Assembly (NCBI GenBank): GCA_002730975.1
Contig: PCBO01000025.1
Location: 7,980 to 45,461 of the forward strand
Direction of reading: 5' to 3'
Length of the DNA stretch: 37,482 bases
Source of the DNA: Opitutia bacterium
GTDB lineage: Bacteria; Verrucomicrobiota; Verrucomicrobiia; Opitutales; Seribacteraceae
The notes under the pieces were generated by a model. That model was not told where the DNA came from. It ran no database searches and saw nothing but the letters and a program-made list of their open reading frames with translations. Positions 16,692 through 24,309 of this stretch are shown here, piece by piece (the first letter of the stretch is position 1; each line of letters opens with the position of its first letter). A program made the translations under genes and the position numbers.

Positions 16692-17692
16692 TGCCCGAGG
16701 TAGAGGTCGCGTCCGGCGGCAAGGGCGGCGATCTTGCGGTCTGCCACGGAACGCTTCAGCATCCAAAAACCACAGTCGGGGTGAATCCAGCGGATTCGTC
16801 CCTCCCCGAGCTTGGACTCTGCTTGTTCGAGGGCTTTGGCGACGTCGTCCGCCGTCTCGACTTGGTTTGCCTTCACGTCGACCACCCCGATGCCGAGGGC
16901 GATACGTTCGTCCACTTTGGCGAGGGCTTCTAGGTCTTCGCTCGGACGGTGGGCAAGCTCGAGTACGACATGGTCGGCTCGAAGGGCATTGAGGAAAGCA
17001 AGCAAGGCTTCCCAAGTTCCGCCTTGGATGGTTTGACCGCCATAGTTGCCGAAGCAGAGGTGGACGGCTTTTTCCCCTTCGAAGGCATCGAGAATACGGT
17101 TGATGGCCTCGGCGGCAAGGGGACCATGGGCGGGGTTCCCGGGAACGTTTGCCTCGTCTACCTGAAGGCAGGCACAAGATAGGGAGGAAGCTTGCTTGGC
17201 AAGTACGTCGGCGAGGCCGAGAGTGAGTTTCTCGAAGTCACCGTAATGGAGGTCCAGCAGGGTGCGGGCCAGCATGTAGGGTGAAGTGACGGTGAACTTG
17301 AAGGAGCCGCCCGCAACGCTTGCAGCTCGTGAGCAATCCTCCGGAAGGTTCAGCACGCCCTCATTTAACTCGCTACGTACGATGCCGGCCGGCTTGGCCC
17401 GAAAGCCCATCTCGGTCTTGGCCCGAAAGGCATCGTGGTCGGCGCGACCGACTTGGGAGTCGATGCCCCCGAGCTTGCCCGTAAAGTATTCGATCATGCC
17501 GTTGGTGTCGGGATGATTGACGTCAAAGCGGTACAATTCGCCGTCGGTCGGCAGATCGACGCCTGCATCGCGTTGAGTGGCGAAGATGACGCGGGTGGCA
17601 TCCAATAGGGATTGTTCGTTCGGGTAGACGGCAAGCCAATCAGGAACGGGATAGGAACCAACGGTGGAAACTTGGATGCGTGGAGTGCTCAT
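16688..17692 (-). CDS. MetE-like (cobalamin-independent methionine synthase II family) methyltransferase
   Basis: This 334-residue protein matches the catalytic half of MetE. The likely zinc ligands are all present: His211 and Cys213 in HLCFGNYGG, Glu245 in VVLELAH, and Cys307 in HPDCGFW. The start is STVGSYPVPDWL, and the segment DLPTDGEL lies near residue 50. It lacks the N-terminal folate-binding half of MetE, so it should take a methyl group from another donor or from a methylated catabolite. Related core enzymes pass methyl groups to homocysteine. It lies between the symporter gene (20 bases upstream) and the enolase-superfamily gene (4-base overlap). That setting favours demethylation of an imported compound over housekeeping methionine synthesis, but this is inference. 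Confidence 0.85.
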   Translation of the reverse strand: MSTPRIQVSTVGSYPVPDWLAVYPNEQSLLDATRVIFATQRDAGVDLPTDGELYRFDVNHPDTNGMIEYFTGKLGGIDSQVGRADHDAFRAKTEMGFRAKPAGIVRSELNEGVLNLPEDCSRAASVAGGSFKFTVTSPYMLARTLLDLHYGDFEKLTLGLADVLAKQASSLSCACLQVDEANVPGNPAHGPLAAEAINRILDAFEGEKAVHLCFGNYGGQTIQGGTWEALLAFLNALRADHVVLELAHRPSEDLEALAKVDERIALGIGVVDVKANQVETADDVAKALEQAESKLGEGRIRWIHPDCGFWMLKRSVADRKIAALAAGRDLYLGQ

Positions 17693-17711
17693 AATAATTA
17701 ATGGTGAAGGA

Positions 17712-19352
17712 TTACCCCTTGGCTTTGATTATCCTGCGGAACTCGTCAATGCGCTTTTGCGGTACCTTTTTCGTTACTCGGCTGACGAAACCGAACACTA
17801 TCGCGTTGGCAGCGATGCCTACGGCGCTGACATGAACGATCTTCGTGAGACCGAAGCTCCATTCGGGTTTTATCGTTAGAAGGAGGACCAATCCAATGCC
17901 TGAGGTCAAACCGGCGATGGCTCCTTGGCGGCTTCCCTTGTTCAGAAATAAGACGTCGATGGCGATAGGAAGTAACTGACTAGAGAAGGCGATGGCCAAT
18001 AGCATTAGCTGGGATATTAGTTCTAGCGGATTGAACGCTCCCGCCTTTTGACTCCACTCCACCAACGCGACCGCTGCCATTGTCGCTAGCACAATTACGA
18101 TTCGCCCGACCCATGTCCTCTCTCGCTCATCGGCTTGCGGGCGGATGAAACGGTCGTAGACGTCGCGGGTCAGGACGGCGCTTAAGGCGTGCAAATTACT
18201 GTCGGCAGTGCTCATGGAGGCAGCCAGTACGGCAATCAAAATCAGGGTTACCACAATTGCGCCAAAGGTAATGCCTAGCATTTCAGGCACCACCCGCTGA
18301 ATCATGACGATGACAATTTGGTCCACCTCGCTTGATTTAGCTCCGATCGAAGGATGCGGAATGATTCCCTCTGCCGTGATTTCAGGCGGGAACAGGACTT
18401 GCCCACCCAAGGCTACGAGCATGATGCCGAAGAGAAAGCAGACAGGCAAGACGACTGCAAATACGAGTGCCGATTTCCGTAAAGTACCCGAATCCTTGGC
18501 TGCGTAGAAACGCATCCATTGCCCTGGCTGTATGATCGATCCGAGAGAGGCAAAAGCACAAATCGTGAAGAGCATTCCTGCATTCCACTTGTCCGAATAT
18601 CCGGGAGCTGAAAGAGCCTTTGCGGGAAGTGCCGAGACCGCCTCGAAATAGCCGCCGAGACCACCGAAATATGCAATTGTGGCAAGACCTGCGACCAGCA
18701 TGCCAAAAATTAGTAGGATGCCTTGGATTACATCCGTCCAAGCCACCGAACGCATGCCTCCTACCAGCACATAGGCCATGGTCAGGAAAGAAAGAGCCCA
18801 CACGCCTGTTTCGTACATCGTGAAAGAGCTTCCGAAAAATTCCAGAGGTGGCGCATCAGGGAAAAGACGTTGGGCGAGGTATCCCCCCGCCTTGATTTGC
18901 ATGATGACGTAGGGCAGTACGTAAAGGGCACTCGTGGCCGCGGCTAAAAGTCTTACCTCCGCTCCGCCGTAATAATCCCCGACGAGGTCGGCTGGCGTTA
19001 CGTAGCCTCTCGCCTTGCCTAGTTTTCGCATACGGTCGCCAAGTAAATAAATGGCGGCTCCTGCTACTGGAAGGTTGAGGGCGAACAGAAAGAAGCTGAT
19101 ACCGTCCCGATACACCACCCCGGGAATACCCAGTAACGCGGCGCTGGAAAAAAAGGTGGCCATGATCGTGAGTGAAGTAACGATCGTGCCCTGCCCACGT
19201 CCGGCAAGGTAGTAGTCTTCCTCCGTTGCCTTTCCCTTACGGTAGCCTAGGTAGCATAACCAGACCAGTAGCAGCATATAGCCCCCGAGCATAAAATGGG
19301 GAAGATGCCCTACTGCTGTATCGGTGGCTGCTAGGATGCGAAAATTATTCAT
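17712..19352 (-). CDS. Sodium:solute symporter family (SSS) transporter
   Basis: The 546-residue protein has about 13 hydrophobic membrane segments. It shows SSS family features: EEDYYLAGRGQGTIVTSLTI at about 40-59, FFSSAALLGIPGVVYRDG, and GYVTPADLVGDYYGG near the start of the transport core. Later come IIQPGQWMRF and MSTADSNLHALSAVLTRDVY. It would import an organic solute with sodium; the substrate cannot be read from the sequence. Its start overlaps the small upstream membrane-protein gene by 4 bases (ATGA). The next gene, MetE-like, starts 20 bases after its stop. The neighbouring aldo/keto reductase, MetE-like and enolase-superfamily genes suggest that it feeds a catabolic pathway. Confidence 0.92.
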   Translation of the reverse strand: MNNFRILAATDTAVGHLPHFMLGGYMLLLVWLCYLGYRKGKATEEDYYLAGRGQGTIVTSLTIMATFFSSAALLGIPGVVYRDGISFFLFALNLPVAGAAIYLLGDRMRKLGKARGYVTPADLVGDYYGGAEVRLLAAATSALYVLPYVIMQIKAGGYLAQRLFPDAPPLEFFGSSFTMYETGVWALSFLTMAYVLVGGMRSVAWTDVIQGILLIFGMLVAGLATIAYFGGLGGYFEAVSALPAKALSAPGYSDKWNAGMLFTICAFASLGSIIQPGQWMRFYAAKDSGTLRKSALVFAVVLPVCFLFGIMLVALGGQVLFPPEITAEGIIPHPSIGAKSSEVDQIVIVMIQRVVPEMLGITFGAIVVTLILIAVLAASMSTADSNLHALSAVLTRDVYDRFIRPQADERERTWVGRIVIVLATMAAVALVEWSQKAGAFNPLELISQLMLLAIAFSSQLLPIAIDVLFLNKGSRQGAIAGLTSGIGLVLLLTIKPEWSFGLTKIVHVSAVGIAANAIVFGFVSRVTKKVPQKRIDEFRRIIKAKG

Positions 19353-19585
19353 TCTTCAAGATTATCGCTTTTCGCCCAGAGCTTCCGGTAGGCCACCAAC
19401 ACCACCCCTGCCTGTACAAAAAACCAGAAGGACGACCACGCGAAGAGAATGGGCATGCCGAGAAACGTAGTGGAGCATGGATTATCGTGCGATGGGTTAA
19501 CCAGATATAAACCGGGACCCGGTCCCATAATGAGGGCAAAGAAAAAAATCAATGCGAGGATTTTACTTAGCCGAGTTTTGAGCAT
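19349..19585 (-). CDS. Small membrane protein accompanying the symporter, 78 residues
   Basis: Two hydrophobic segments are visible: ILALIFFFALIMGPGPGLYL near the N-terminus and FAWSSFWFFVQAGVVLVAY near the C-terminus. The layout resembles the small subunits (for example DUF3311-like) encoded just before some SSS symporters, though I cannot confirm the family. The frame extends to a TTG at 19597 that overlaps the reductase stop. I chose the ATG at 19585 because GAGGAG lies 4 bases before it. Its stop overlaps the symporter start. It probably helps assemble or stabilise the transporter. Confidence 0.75.
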   Translation of the reverse strand: MLKTRLSKILALIFFFALIMGPGPGLYLVNPSHDNPCSTTFLGMPILFAWSSFWFFVQAGVVLVAYRKLWAKSDNLEE

Positions 19586-19593
19586 CTCACTCC

Positions 19594-20577
19594 TCAATAA
19601 GGTCCTCGAATGTGAGACATCACTCTTTCGTTATAGAAGACTTTGAGCTTTTCGTGAAGTTCGTCGGGGAGAGAGGGAAGCTTTGAAGCGGAGGCGTTAT
19701 CTTGAGCTTGCTCCATGCGACTCGCTCCCGGGATGATCGTCGTGATACCGTCGAAATCGAGTATCCATCTCAGGGCCATCGTCGCCATACTCATGCCTTC
19801 GGGAACGAATTGCTTCAGCTCATCCGCCAGTTCAGTGCCTTTGTCTAAGCCGAGTCCCGCGAATGTTTCGCCGACGTTGAAGAATTGACCGTCTGCGTTG
19901 AAACCTCGATGGTCATTCTCTGAAAAGGTGGAATCGGGTGAAAGCTTGCCCGACAAAAGTCCGCTGGCCAGCGGCAACCTTACTATAATTGCAATATTCA
20001 TCGCCTTTGCCTTTTCGAATAGTATCTCGGCCGGCTTACGGCGGAAAACGTTGAAGATGATTTGAAGAGAGGTCAGACCGTCTTGACCCAGACAGATCAG
20101 AGCTTCATCCATGCTCTCCACACTCACGCCCCATCGGCGGATTAAGCCGGCTGCCTGTTGTTTTCGCATTTCTTCAAACACTTCTCCTTGCCTTAAAACT
20201 TCAGTCGGGAGACAATGTAGCTGTGTGAGGTCAAGGCTTTCCACGCCAAGATGTTTGAGCGAGTCTTCCGTAGAACCACGTAGATTTTCAGATGTGAAGT
20301 TATCAGGGAACATATGGTCCCGTCTACCCAGCTTGGTCGCGACGAATATCTCATCCGGGTTTCCCTTTAGAAACTTCCCAATCAGCTGCTCGCTCCTTCC
20401 ACCTCCGTACACGTCTGCGGTGTCGAGGAAGTTGACGCCACTTTCAACTGCTCCTTGCAAAATGCCCAAGGCTTCTGCTTCATCGATATCGCCCCAGCAA
20501 TCACCACCCAACTGCCAGCAACCGAGCCCTACCTCTGAGGCATGAAAATTACTATTACCAAAAATTCGTTTGTTCAT
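19594..20577 (-). CDS. Aldo/keto reductase
   Basis: This 327-residue protein has the AKR opening VGLGCWQLGGDCWG and the catalytic tetrad Asp52 (FLDTADVYGGGRSE), Tyr57, Lys82 (VATKLG) and His121 (LTQLHCLP). The NADPH-binding end includes IIPGASRMEQAQDN. There is no signal peptide, so it acts in the cytoplasm on a carbonyl or sugar substrate. It is the first gene of the five-gene operon leading to the symporter, MetE-like and enolase-superfamily genes. The upstream region is divergent to a plus-strand gene. The substrate is not known. Confidence 0.92.
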   Translation of the reverse strand: MNKRIFGNSNFHASEVGLGCWQLGGDCWGDIDEAEALGILQGAVESGVNFLDTADVYGGGRSEQLIGKFLKGNPDEIFVATKLGRRDHMFPDNFTSENLRGSTEDSLKHLGVESLDLTQLHCLPTEVLRQGEVFEEMRKQQAAGLIRRWGVSVESMDEALICLGQDGLTSLQIIFNVFRRKPAEILFEKAKAMNIAIIVRLPLASGLLSGKLSPDSTFSENDHRGFNADGQFFNVGETFAGLGLDKGTELADELKQFVPEGMSMATMALRWILDFDGITTIIPGASRMEQAQDNASASKLPSLPDELHEKLKVFYNERVMSHIRGPY

Positions 20578-20590
20578 GAAATTGAATAGG

Positions 20591-20600
20591 AGGTGATGAA
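20591..20600 (+). promoter_or_regulatory. Exceptionally strong Shine-Dalgarno sequence
   Basis: AGGAGGTGAT at 20590-20599 is an almost full-length match to the standard 16S rRNA anti-Shine-Dalgarno end. Most other starts in the window have no such motif. It precedes the short reading frame at 20596 (ATG) or 20602 (GTG), 107-116 bases before the membrane-protein gene. The A of position 20590 is shared with the preceding AATAGG. Confidence 0.6.
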
Positions 20601-20601
20601 A

Positions 20602-20703
20602 GTGATTTCCTTTAGATCGCGCAAGTTCGGAAGGATGTCTTTGGTCTGGCCGAAATGCTCAGTTCCTGCATTGTCCGAAACTTTTTCAATGATTGAAGAA
20701 TAG
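20602..20703 (+). CDS. Possible short leader peptide upstream of a membrane-protein gene, 33 residues
   Basis: A reading frame from GTG at 20602 (or the in-frame ATG at 20596) ends at TAG 20701-20703, three bases before the ATG of the membrane-protein gene at 20707. The frame is the same as that of the downstream gene. The peptide begins VISFRSRKFGRMSLVWPK and has no recognisable family. The evidence is the unusually strong ribosome binding site and the tight spacing, which would suit translational coupling or a regulatory leader. The peptide itself may have no function, and chance cannot be excluded. Confidence 0.35.
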   Translation: MISFRSRKFGRMSLVWPKCSVPALSETFSMIEE

Positions 20704-20706
20704 TTA

Positions 20707-21564
20707 ATGGTGAACTCACTCGAAACTCATTTGTCTTATGCTCGCATGGCATGTGGGCTGCGTTGGATCATTTCCTTGCAGTGCTTCGGGTACGCGGCCT
20801 CGCTTGCGGTTCCTTCTCATCTTAATAGCTGGTTGTTGCCTCTGCAAGGGGACGCCTTTGCCGGATCAGTGGACACAACTATTGCCCTAATACTATGGGT
20901 GGCAGGTTGTGCACTTCCTTTTCTAGGCCGTGCATCTTTGCCGGCTTCCCAAACCAAATGGTCCTGTCCTGTCGTTCGATGTGATGCTGCGTTACTATGC
21001 TTTGTAGCCGGATGGACTTTTTTTAACGCGGTTCTTTCATGGCAAATGAACATTGAAGATAAGTTTGCCGCAACGGATCCCTTTGGCCACGCCGTTCGCT
21101 TCGTCGCTCCAGTCGTGTTGCTTGTCTGCGTGACGGGTACAGGTTACTATCCAAAACTTGAGGGGTACTTACGTATTGGGATTGCTTCAACCTTTATCGG
21201 ACATGGTCTAGCCGCGTATTGGTTGAAGCCCGGTTTTGTGGATTTGATCGTTGGGACAATAGATACTTTCCTCGGAAGCGACTGGAGGTTAGCGGAAGAA
21301 CGAGAAAAAATTGCACTCCTTTTACTTCCCTGGATCGGGCGAATCGACTTTTTGTTGGCCTGTTTAATTCTTCTCCCTTCCAAGTATCGAAAAACCATTG
21401 CTTTGTGGATGGGGATTTGGGGATTTGTCACCGCTACTTCCAGATTAACTGCGTTCGGCATAGAGCGTTGGCCCGATCTTATTATTCGTGCAGCCAACTG
21501 GGGCATTCCACTATTGCTTTGGTGGGAGATGAGGGCCAAGATCAAATCCTCTAAACACTCATGA
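20707..21564 (+). CDS. Polytopic membrane protein of unknown function, 285 residues
   Basis: About seven or eight hydrophobic segments are visible, for example TIALILWVAGCALPFLG, FVAPVVLLVCVTGTGYY and RIDFLLACLILLP. The segment LRIGIASTFIGHGLAAYW resembles DoxX-like membrane proteins, but I cannot assign a family. No catalytic motif is evident. The gene overlaps the start of the purple-acid-phosphatase-like gene by 4 bases (ATGA), so the two are translationally coupled and may work together. A possible leader peptide lies upstream. Confidence 0.7.
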   Translation: MVNSLETHLSYARMACGLRWIISLQCFGYAASLAVPSHLNSWLLPLQGDAFAGSVDTTIALILWVAGCALPFLGRASLPASQTKWSCPVVRCDAALLCFVAGWTFFNAVLSWQMNIEDKFAATDPFGHAVRFVAPVVLLVCVTGTGYYPKLEGYLRIGIASTFIGHGLAAYWLKPGFVDLIVGTIDTFLGSDWRLAEEREKIALLLLPWIGRIDFLLACLILLPSKYRKTIALWMGIWGFVTATSRLTAFGIERWPDLIIRAANWGIPLLLWWEMRAKIKSSKHS

Positions 21565-22817
21565 AACCTACAACATTGCACTTAACTCTACTCCTTTCGA
21601 TATCCCTCCTAAAAGGAATATCCGCCAATGAAAAGACCCCTTGGTTGGACGAAAAGTTCGTTAATCAAAAAACAGTTGGCTTGTCGAAACTGGAAAGTTC
21701 TAATCCAGCCCAATGGCGAGTAATTTGGAAGACGGATCCCGCCAATAAAGCCACCGTTTCATGGACTACCGCAATGGTGGGAAAGAATCATCTCGTGCAC
21801 TATGACTTGAAATCTCGCAAAGGTTTTCCGAAGAACTATACCTATAAGAAAGTTTCAGACCGTAACGGTCGCTTTTCCGGTTCCGGTGGCGAGCATTTTC
21901 ATCATGCTCGACTTGCCGAGCTCAAACCTTCTACAACTTATTGGTTCGTCATCGAGTCCGATGGTCTTTTTTCACCGGAAATGCATTTTACTACGGCACC
22001 GGTGAACGACCGTTCCTTTTCCGTCCTTTTCGGGGGCGATTCACGCTCGGGTCATTTTGCGAGAGCTCAAGTAAACTTATTGATGGCCGCCTTATCCGAG
22101 GAGAACCCCGAGATAATCGCTTTCGCTCATGGGGGTGACTACATATCCAGTGGGAAAAACTGGGGACAATGGTCGCGCTGGCTCAGTCAACATGAATTGA
22201 CGGTTGCCGCATCGGGCAAAGTATTGCCAATCATCCCTACGCGGGGAAATCATGACGGTGGACCGCTCTTCGATGAAATATTTGATAGTCCCGGCGGTAA
22301 GGAACGAGAAAACTACTTTTCGACTAGATTGTCTTCACAGGTAGCTCTTGTTACCCTTAATACCGAAACCAAAGCGGGAGGGGCTCAGCGGACATGGTTG
22401 GGGAAGACCCTTCAATCTTTGCGCCCCGAGGTTCGTTGGTTGTTGGCGGAGTATCATCGGCCCGCATGGCCCGCAGTCAAAAGGCCTGGCGCCGCTCAAG
22501 AATTCTGGGTGCCTTTGTTCGAAGAATTTGACGTCGACTTGGTTGTCGAATCCGACGGTCACGTAATCAAAAGAACTGTTCCCATCCGCAATGAAAAGAA
22601 GGACTCCACCGGTGTTGTATATGTTGGCGAAGGGGGTCTCGGCGTTTCACAACGCAAACCCGACCTAAGTCGTTGGTATTTACGCTCTCCCGGTATGGCG
22701 ACCCGTGGTCACCATGTAATGAACATTCGTTTCACGCCCGAAAAAATTGACTACAAGGTTGTTCTGCTGGACCGATCAATAGCCGATCAAGCAATCTTTC
22801 GGCCTCGCAAAAAGTAG
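21561..22817 (+). CDS. Exported purple-acid-phosphatase-like metallophosphoesterase
   Basis: The 418-residue protein has a signal peptide ending near SA (residue 22). A fibronectin-III-like N-terminal domain spans about 50-147 (ATVSWTTAM, HFHHARLAELKPSTTYWFVI), followed by a calcineurin-like phosphoesterase domain. Metal motifs are GGDSRSG (Asp160), GGDYISS (Asp193, Tyr194), GNHD (Asn230-His231), and His299 in LLAEYHRP. At the last motif the family usually has GHxH, but here it reads SDGHVIKRT, with His334 present and Ile336 in place of the second histidine. It may therefore bind metal differently or have altered activity. It is coupled to the upstream membrane protein. The substrate would be a periplasmic phosphate ester. 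Confidence 0.85.
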   Translation: MKPTTLHLTLLLSISLLKGISANEKTPWLDEKFVNQKTVGLSKLESSNPAQWRVIWKTDPANKATVSWTTAMVGKNHLVHYDLKSRKGFPKNYTYKKVSDRNGRFSGSGGEHFHHARLAELKPSTTYWFVIESDGLFSPEMHFTTAPVNDRSFSVLFGGDSRSGHFARAQVNLLMAALSEENPEIIAFAHGGDYISSGKNWGQWSRWLSQHELTVAASGKVLPIIPTRGNHDGGPLFDEIFDSPGGKERENYFSTRLSSQVALVTLNTETKAGGAQRTWLGKTLQSLRPEVRWLLAEYHRPAWPAVKRPGAAQEFWVPLFEEFDVDLVVESDGHVIKRTVPIRNEKKDSTGVVYVGEGGLGVSQRKPDLSRWYLRSPGMATRGHHVMNIRFTPEKIDYKVVLLDRSIADQAIFRPRKK

Positions 22818-22890
22818 CGCTTGGGCGAGGAAATGACTTGCCGTTAAAGCCTTCTCATGATTTTTTTCTTTTTTTCCCTCTTAAGTACCC

Positions 22891-23121
22891 ATGTCTAGAA
22901 TTTGTGCAATCACTGGCAAACGCCCTCGTAAAGGTGGTATCATCATCCGTAAGGGCATCAGTAAAAAGTCCGGCGGTATCGGCTTGCAATTAGTCAAGGT
23001 TAACAAACGCACCTTCCGTCCTAATTTGCAACGCGTACGTGTCAAGCTACCCAGCGGTCAAGTCAAGCGCATGTGGGTTTCCGCCAAGGCGATCAAGGCC
23101 GGCAAAATTCAAAAAGCCTAG
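22891..23121 (+). CDS. rpmB: 50S ribosomal protein bL28
   Basis: The 76-residue product is a typical bL28: MSRICAITGKRPRKGG at the N-terminus, RTFRPNLQRVRVKLPSG in the middle and RMWVSAKAIKAGKI at the C-terminus. Only one cysteine (Cys5) is present, so this is the zinc-free form. It stands alone, with no neighbouring rpmG. No Shine-Dalgarno sequence is visible; a pyrimidine-rich stretch (about 22861-22878) precedes the ATG. A palindrome around the stop codon probably terminates transcription. Confidence 0.96.
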   Translation: MSRICAITGKRPRKGGIIIRKGISKKSGGIGLQLVKVNKRTFRPNLQRVRVKLPSGQVKRMWVSAKAIKAGKIQKA

Positions 23122-23129
23122 GCTTTTTT
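23111..23129 (+). terminator. Probable bidirectional terminator overlapping the rpmB stop codon
   Basis: AAAAAGCCTAGGCTTTTT (23111-23128) is a perfect palindrome flanked by A and T runs on both strands. It can fold into a 7-bp stem with a CTAG loop, and the rpmB stop codon TAG sits in its centre. The convergent minus-strand gene ends at 23142, so the same element could terminate both transcripts. The stem is AT-rich and of limited strength. Confidence 0.5.
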
Positions 23130-23141
23130 AAATGGCTACGC

Positions 23142-23885
23142 CTAAAGGGTAGTCATCATTAACTTCCCGTGCTTGATTCGACCTTTGGAATCCCTAAAGG
23201 CTTCTCGGCGTAGTAACAGTATTGGGCTGTCGTCACTGTCAAAGAATTTTTTGACCGAGAGAAGTGGCTTGGTTTTTCCATAATCGATAACATTCACTCC
23301 AAACCGGATGTGATCCTTGTTTCTGATGGAAAAAGGAAACTGTGTCGGCTTCCATGGCGGCAAACGTTGCTGGCGGCCATCTACTGCAAGCGAAAGCTGA
23401 TTGCCCGTTAAGTTTACGGCAATGCCCCTGCTCGGCTGACCGATGGGACGGAACACAGGGAGACAGTTGAATGTCTTTTCCGACGAAGTCTTTGGATAGA
23501 GAAGAAGCAGAACCTCTTTCCAACGCGGATCGAAAGAGATACTAAATGCATATGGAGACTCAAGATTCGGATTGCTGAAAAATGACAATGTGGCGTCACC
23601 GGCATAAGATATGTTCTTAGATGGCTTCCCCGGGAGCAAGCGAAGCTCCTTAGTTACGTTTCCGTCTCGATAATGAAATGCTGAATGGAAGCGAACCTCG
23701 GTGGGTTCTCCGGTTTTAAATGAAGTCGTTACAGACGAGGACTGACTTTTGGCGTGAGCCCATACCAAGAGGCGGAAATTAACCGTGACTTCCGGCGGTT
23801 TGTCTCTATCGACTTTCCCAAAGACTGAGCTTGCCGATGTGGCGCAGGAAATGAATACAAACAAGAAACGAGAAAGACGCATCAA
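23142..23885 (-). CDS. Exported protein of unknown function, last gene of the Verru_Chthon-A cluster
   Basis: This 247-residue protein has a signal peptide (MMRLSRFLFVFISCATSASSVFG) and no recognisable family. The mature part is rich in short beta-strand patterns (PPEVTVNFRLLVWAHA, EVLLLLYPKTSSE, GIAVNLTGNQLSLAVDG) and ends with a basic stretch (KGRIKHGKLMMTTL). No enzyme motif is visible. The ATG overlaps the stop of the coiled-coil gene by 4 bases, so the two are coupled and probably cotranscribed with the two giant upstream genes. A periplasmic or surface partner of those proteins is inferred from gene order alone. Confidence 0.75.
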   Translation of the reverse strand: MMRLSRFLFVFISCATSASSVFGKVDRDKPPEVTVNFRLLVWAHAKSQSSSVTTSFKTGEPTEVRFHSAFHYRDGNVTKELRLLPGKPSKNISYAGDATLSFFSNPNLESPYAFSISFDPRWKEVLLLLYPKTSSEKTFNCLPVFRPIGQPSRGIAVNLTGNQLSLAVDGRQQRLPPWKPTQFPFSIRNKDHIRFGVNVIDYGKTKPLLSVKKFFDSDDSPILLLRREAFRDSKGRIKHGKLMMTTL

Positions 23886-24253
23886 CGCCGCGGGCTCTTT
23901 GGGGTGGTTCCGACGCTCCGGATTTGCTCATTGATTTTGACTAGTTTCTCCTGAATCTTTTTAGCGGCCGGATCGGTTTTGAGTTTCTTTTCGACGAGGG
24001 CTTCATATTGCCTGCTGACCTCAAGATAAACTCTTTCAGCATCGATCATCTCGGAGTAGACGAGTTGTAGTTCCTCGTCTTTTTCAAGTAGTTGCTTGCG
24101 GGTTTGGTCCAGCTGTTCATTGTAAGCTCTTTGGTAGCGGATCAGTTCGCGCAGTTGCTTTCTCTGTTGGTCACTGACTTGGCCTTGGAAAAGAGGTACA
24201 ATAGCCAGTGCGACAAGAAATAGAAGAAACCGGGGCGGATTGAATTTTTTCAT
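23882..24253 (-). CDS. Exported coiled-coil protein of unknown function, 123 residues
   Basis: A signal peptide or anchor (RFLLFLVALAIVPLFQG, residues about 8-24) is followed by about 90 residues of nearly continuous charged helix, such as DQQRKQLRELIRYQRAYNEQ and VYLEVSRQYEALVEKKLKTD, with heptad-like spacing. The C-terminus is short and basic (TTPKSPRR). No family is recognised. It lies 56 bases after the second giant pseudopilin-like gene and overlaps the next gene by 4 bases. A structural or chaperone-like role in the envelope is plausible but unproven. Confidence 0.75.
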   Translation of the reverse strand: MKKFNPPRFLLFLVALAIVPLFQGQVSDQQRKQLRELIRYQRAYNEQLDQTRKQLLEKDEELQLVYSEMIDAERVYLEVSRQYEALVEKKLKTDPAAKKIQEKLVKINEQIRSVGTTPKSPRR

Positions 24254-24309
24254 GGGGTTATTGGTTTTGAGTATTAAGCTTACTTAGAGTCTGAAATTAT
24301 CGAGACTTG

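Noticed and set aside
16692-17177. Long N-terminal extension of the enolase-superfamily frame
   Set aside because: The extension is Arg/Pro-rich and overlaps the MetE-like gene in another frame; the GTG at 16691 with a GTGA overlap gives a normal protein.
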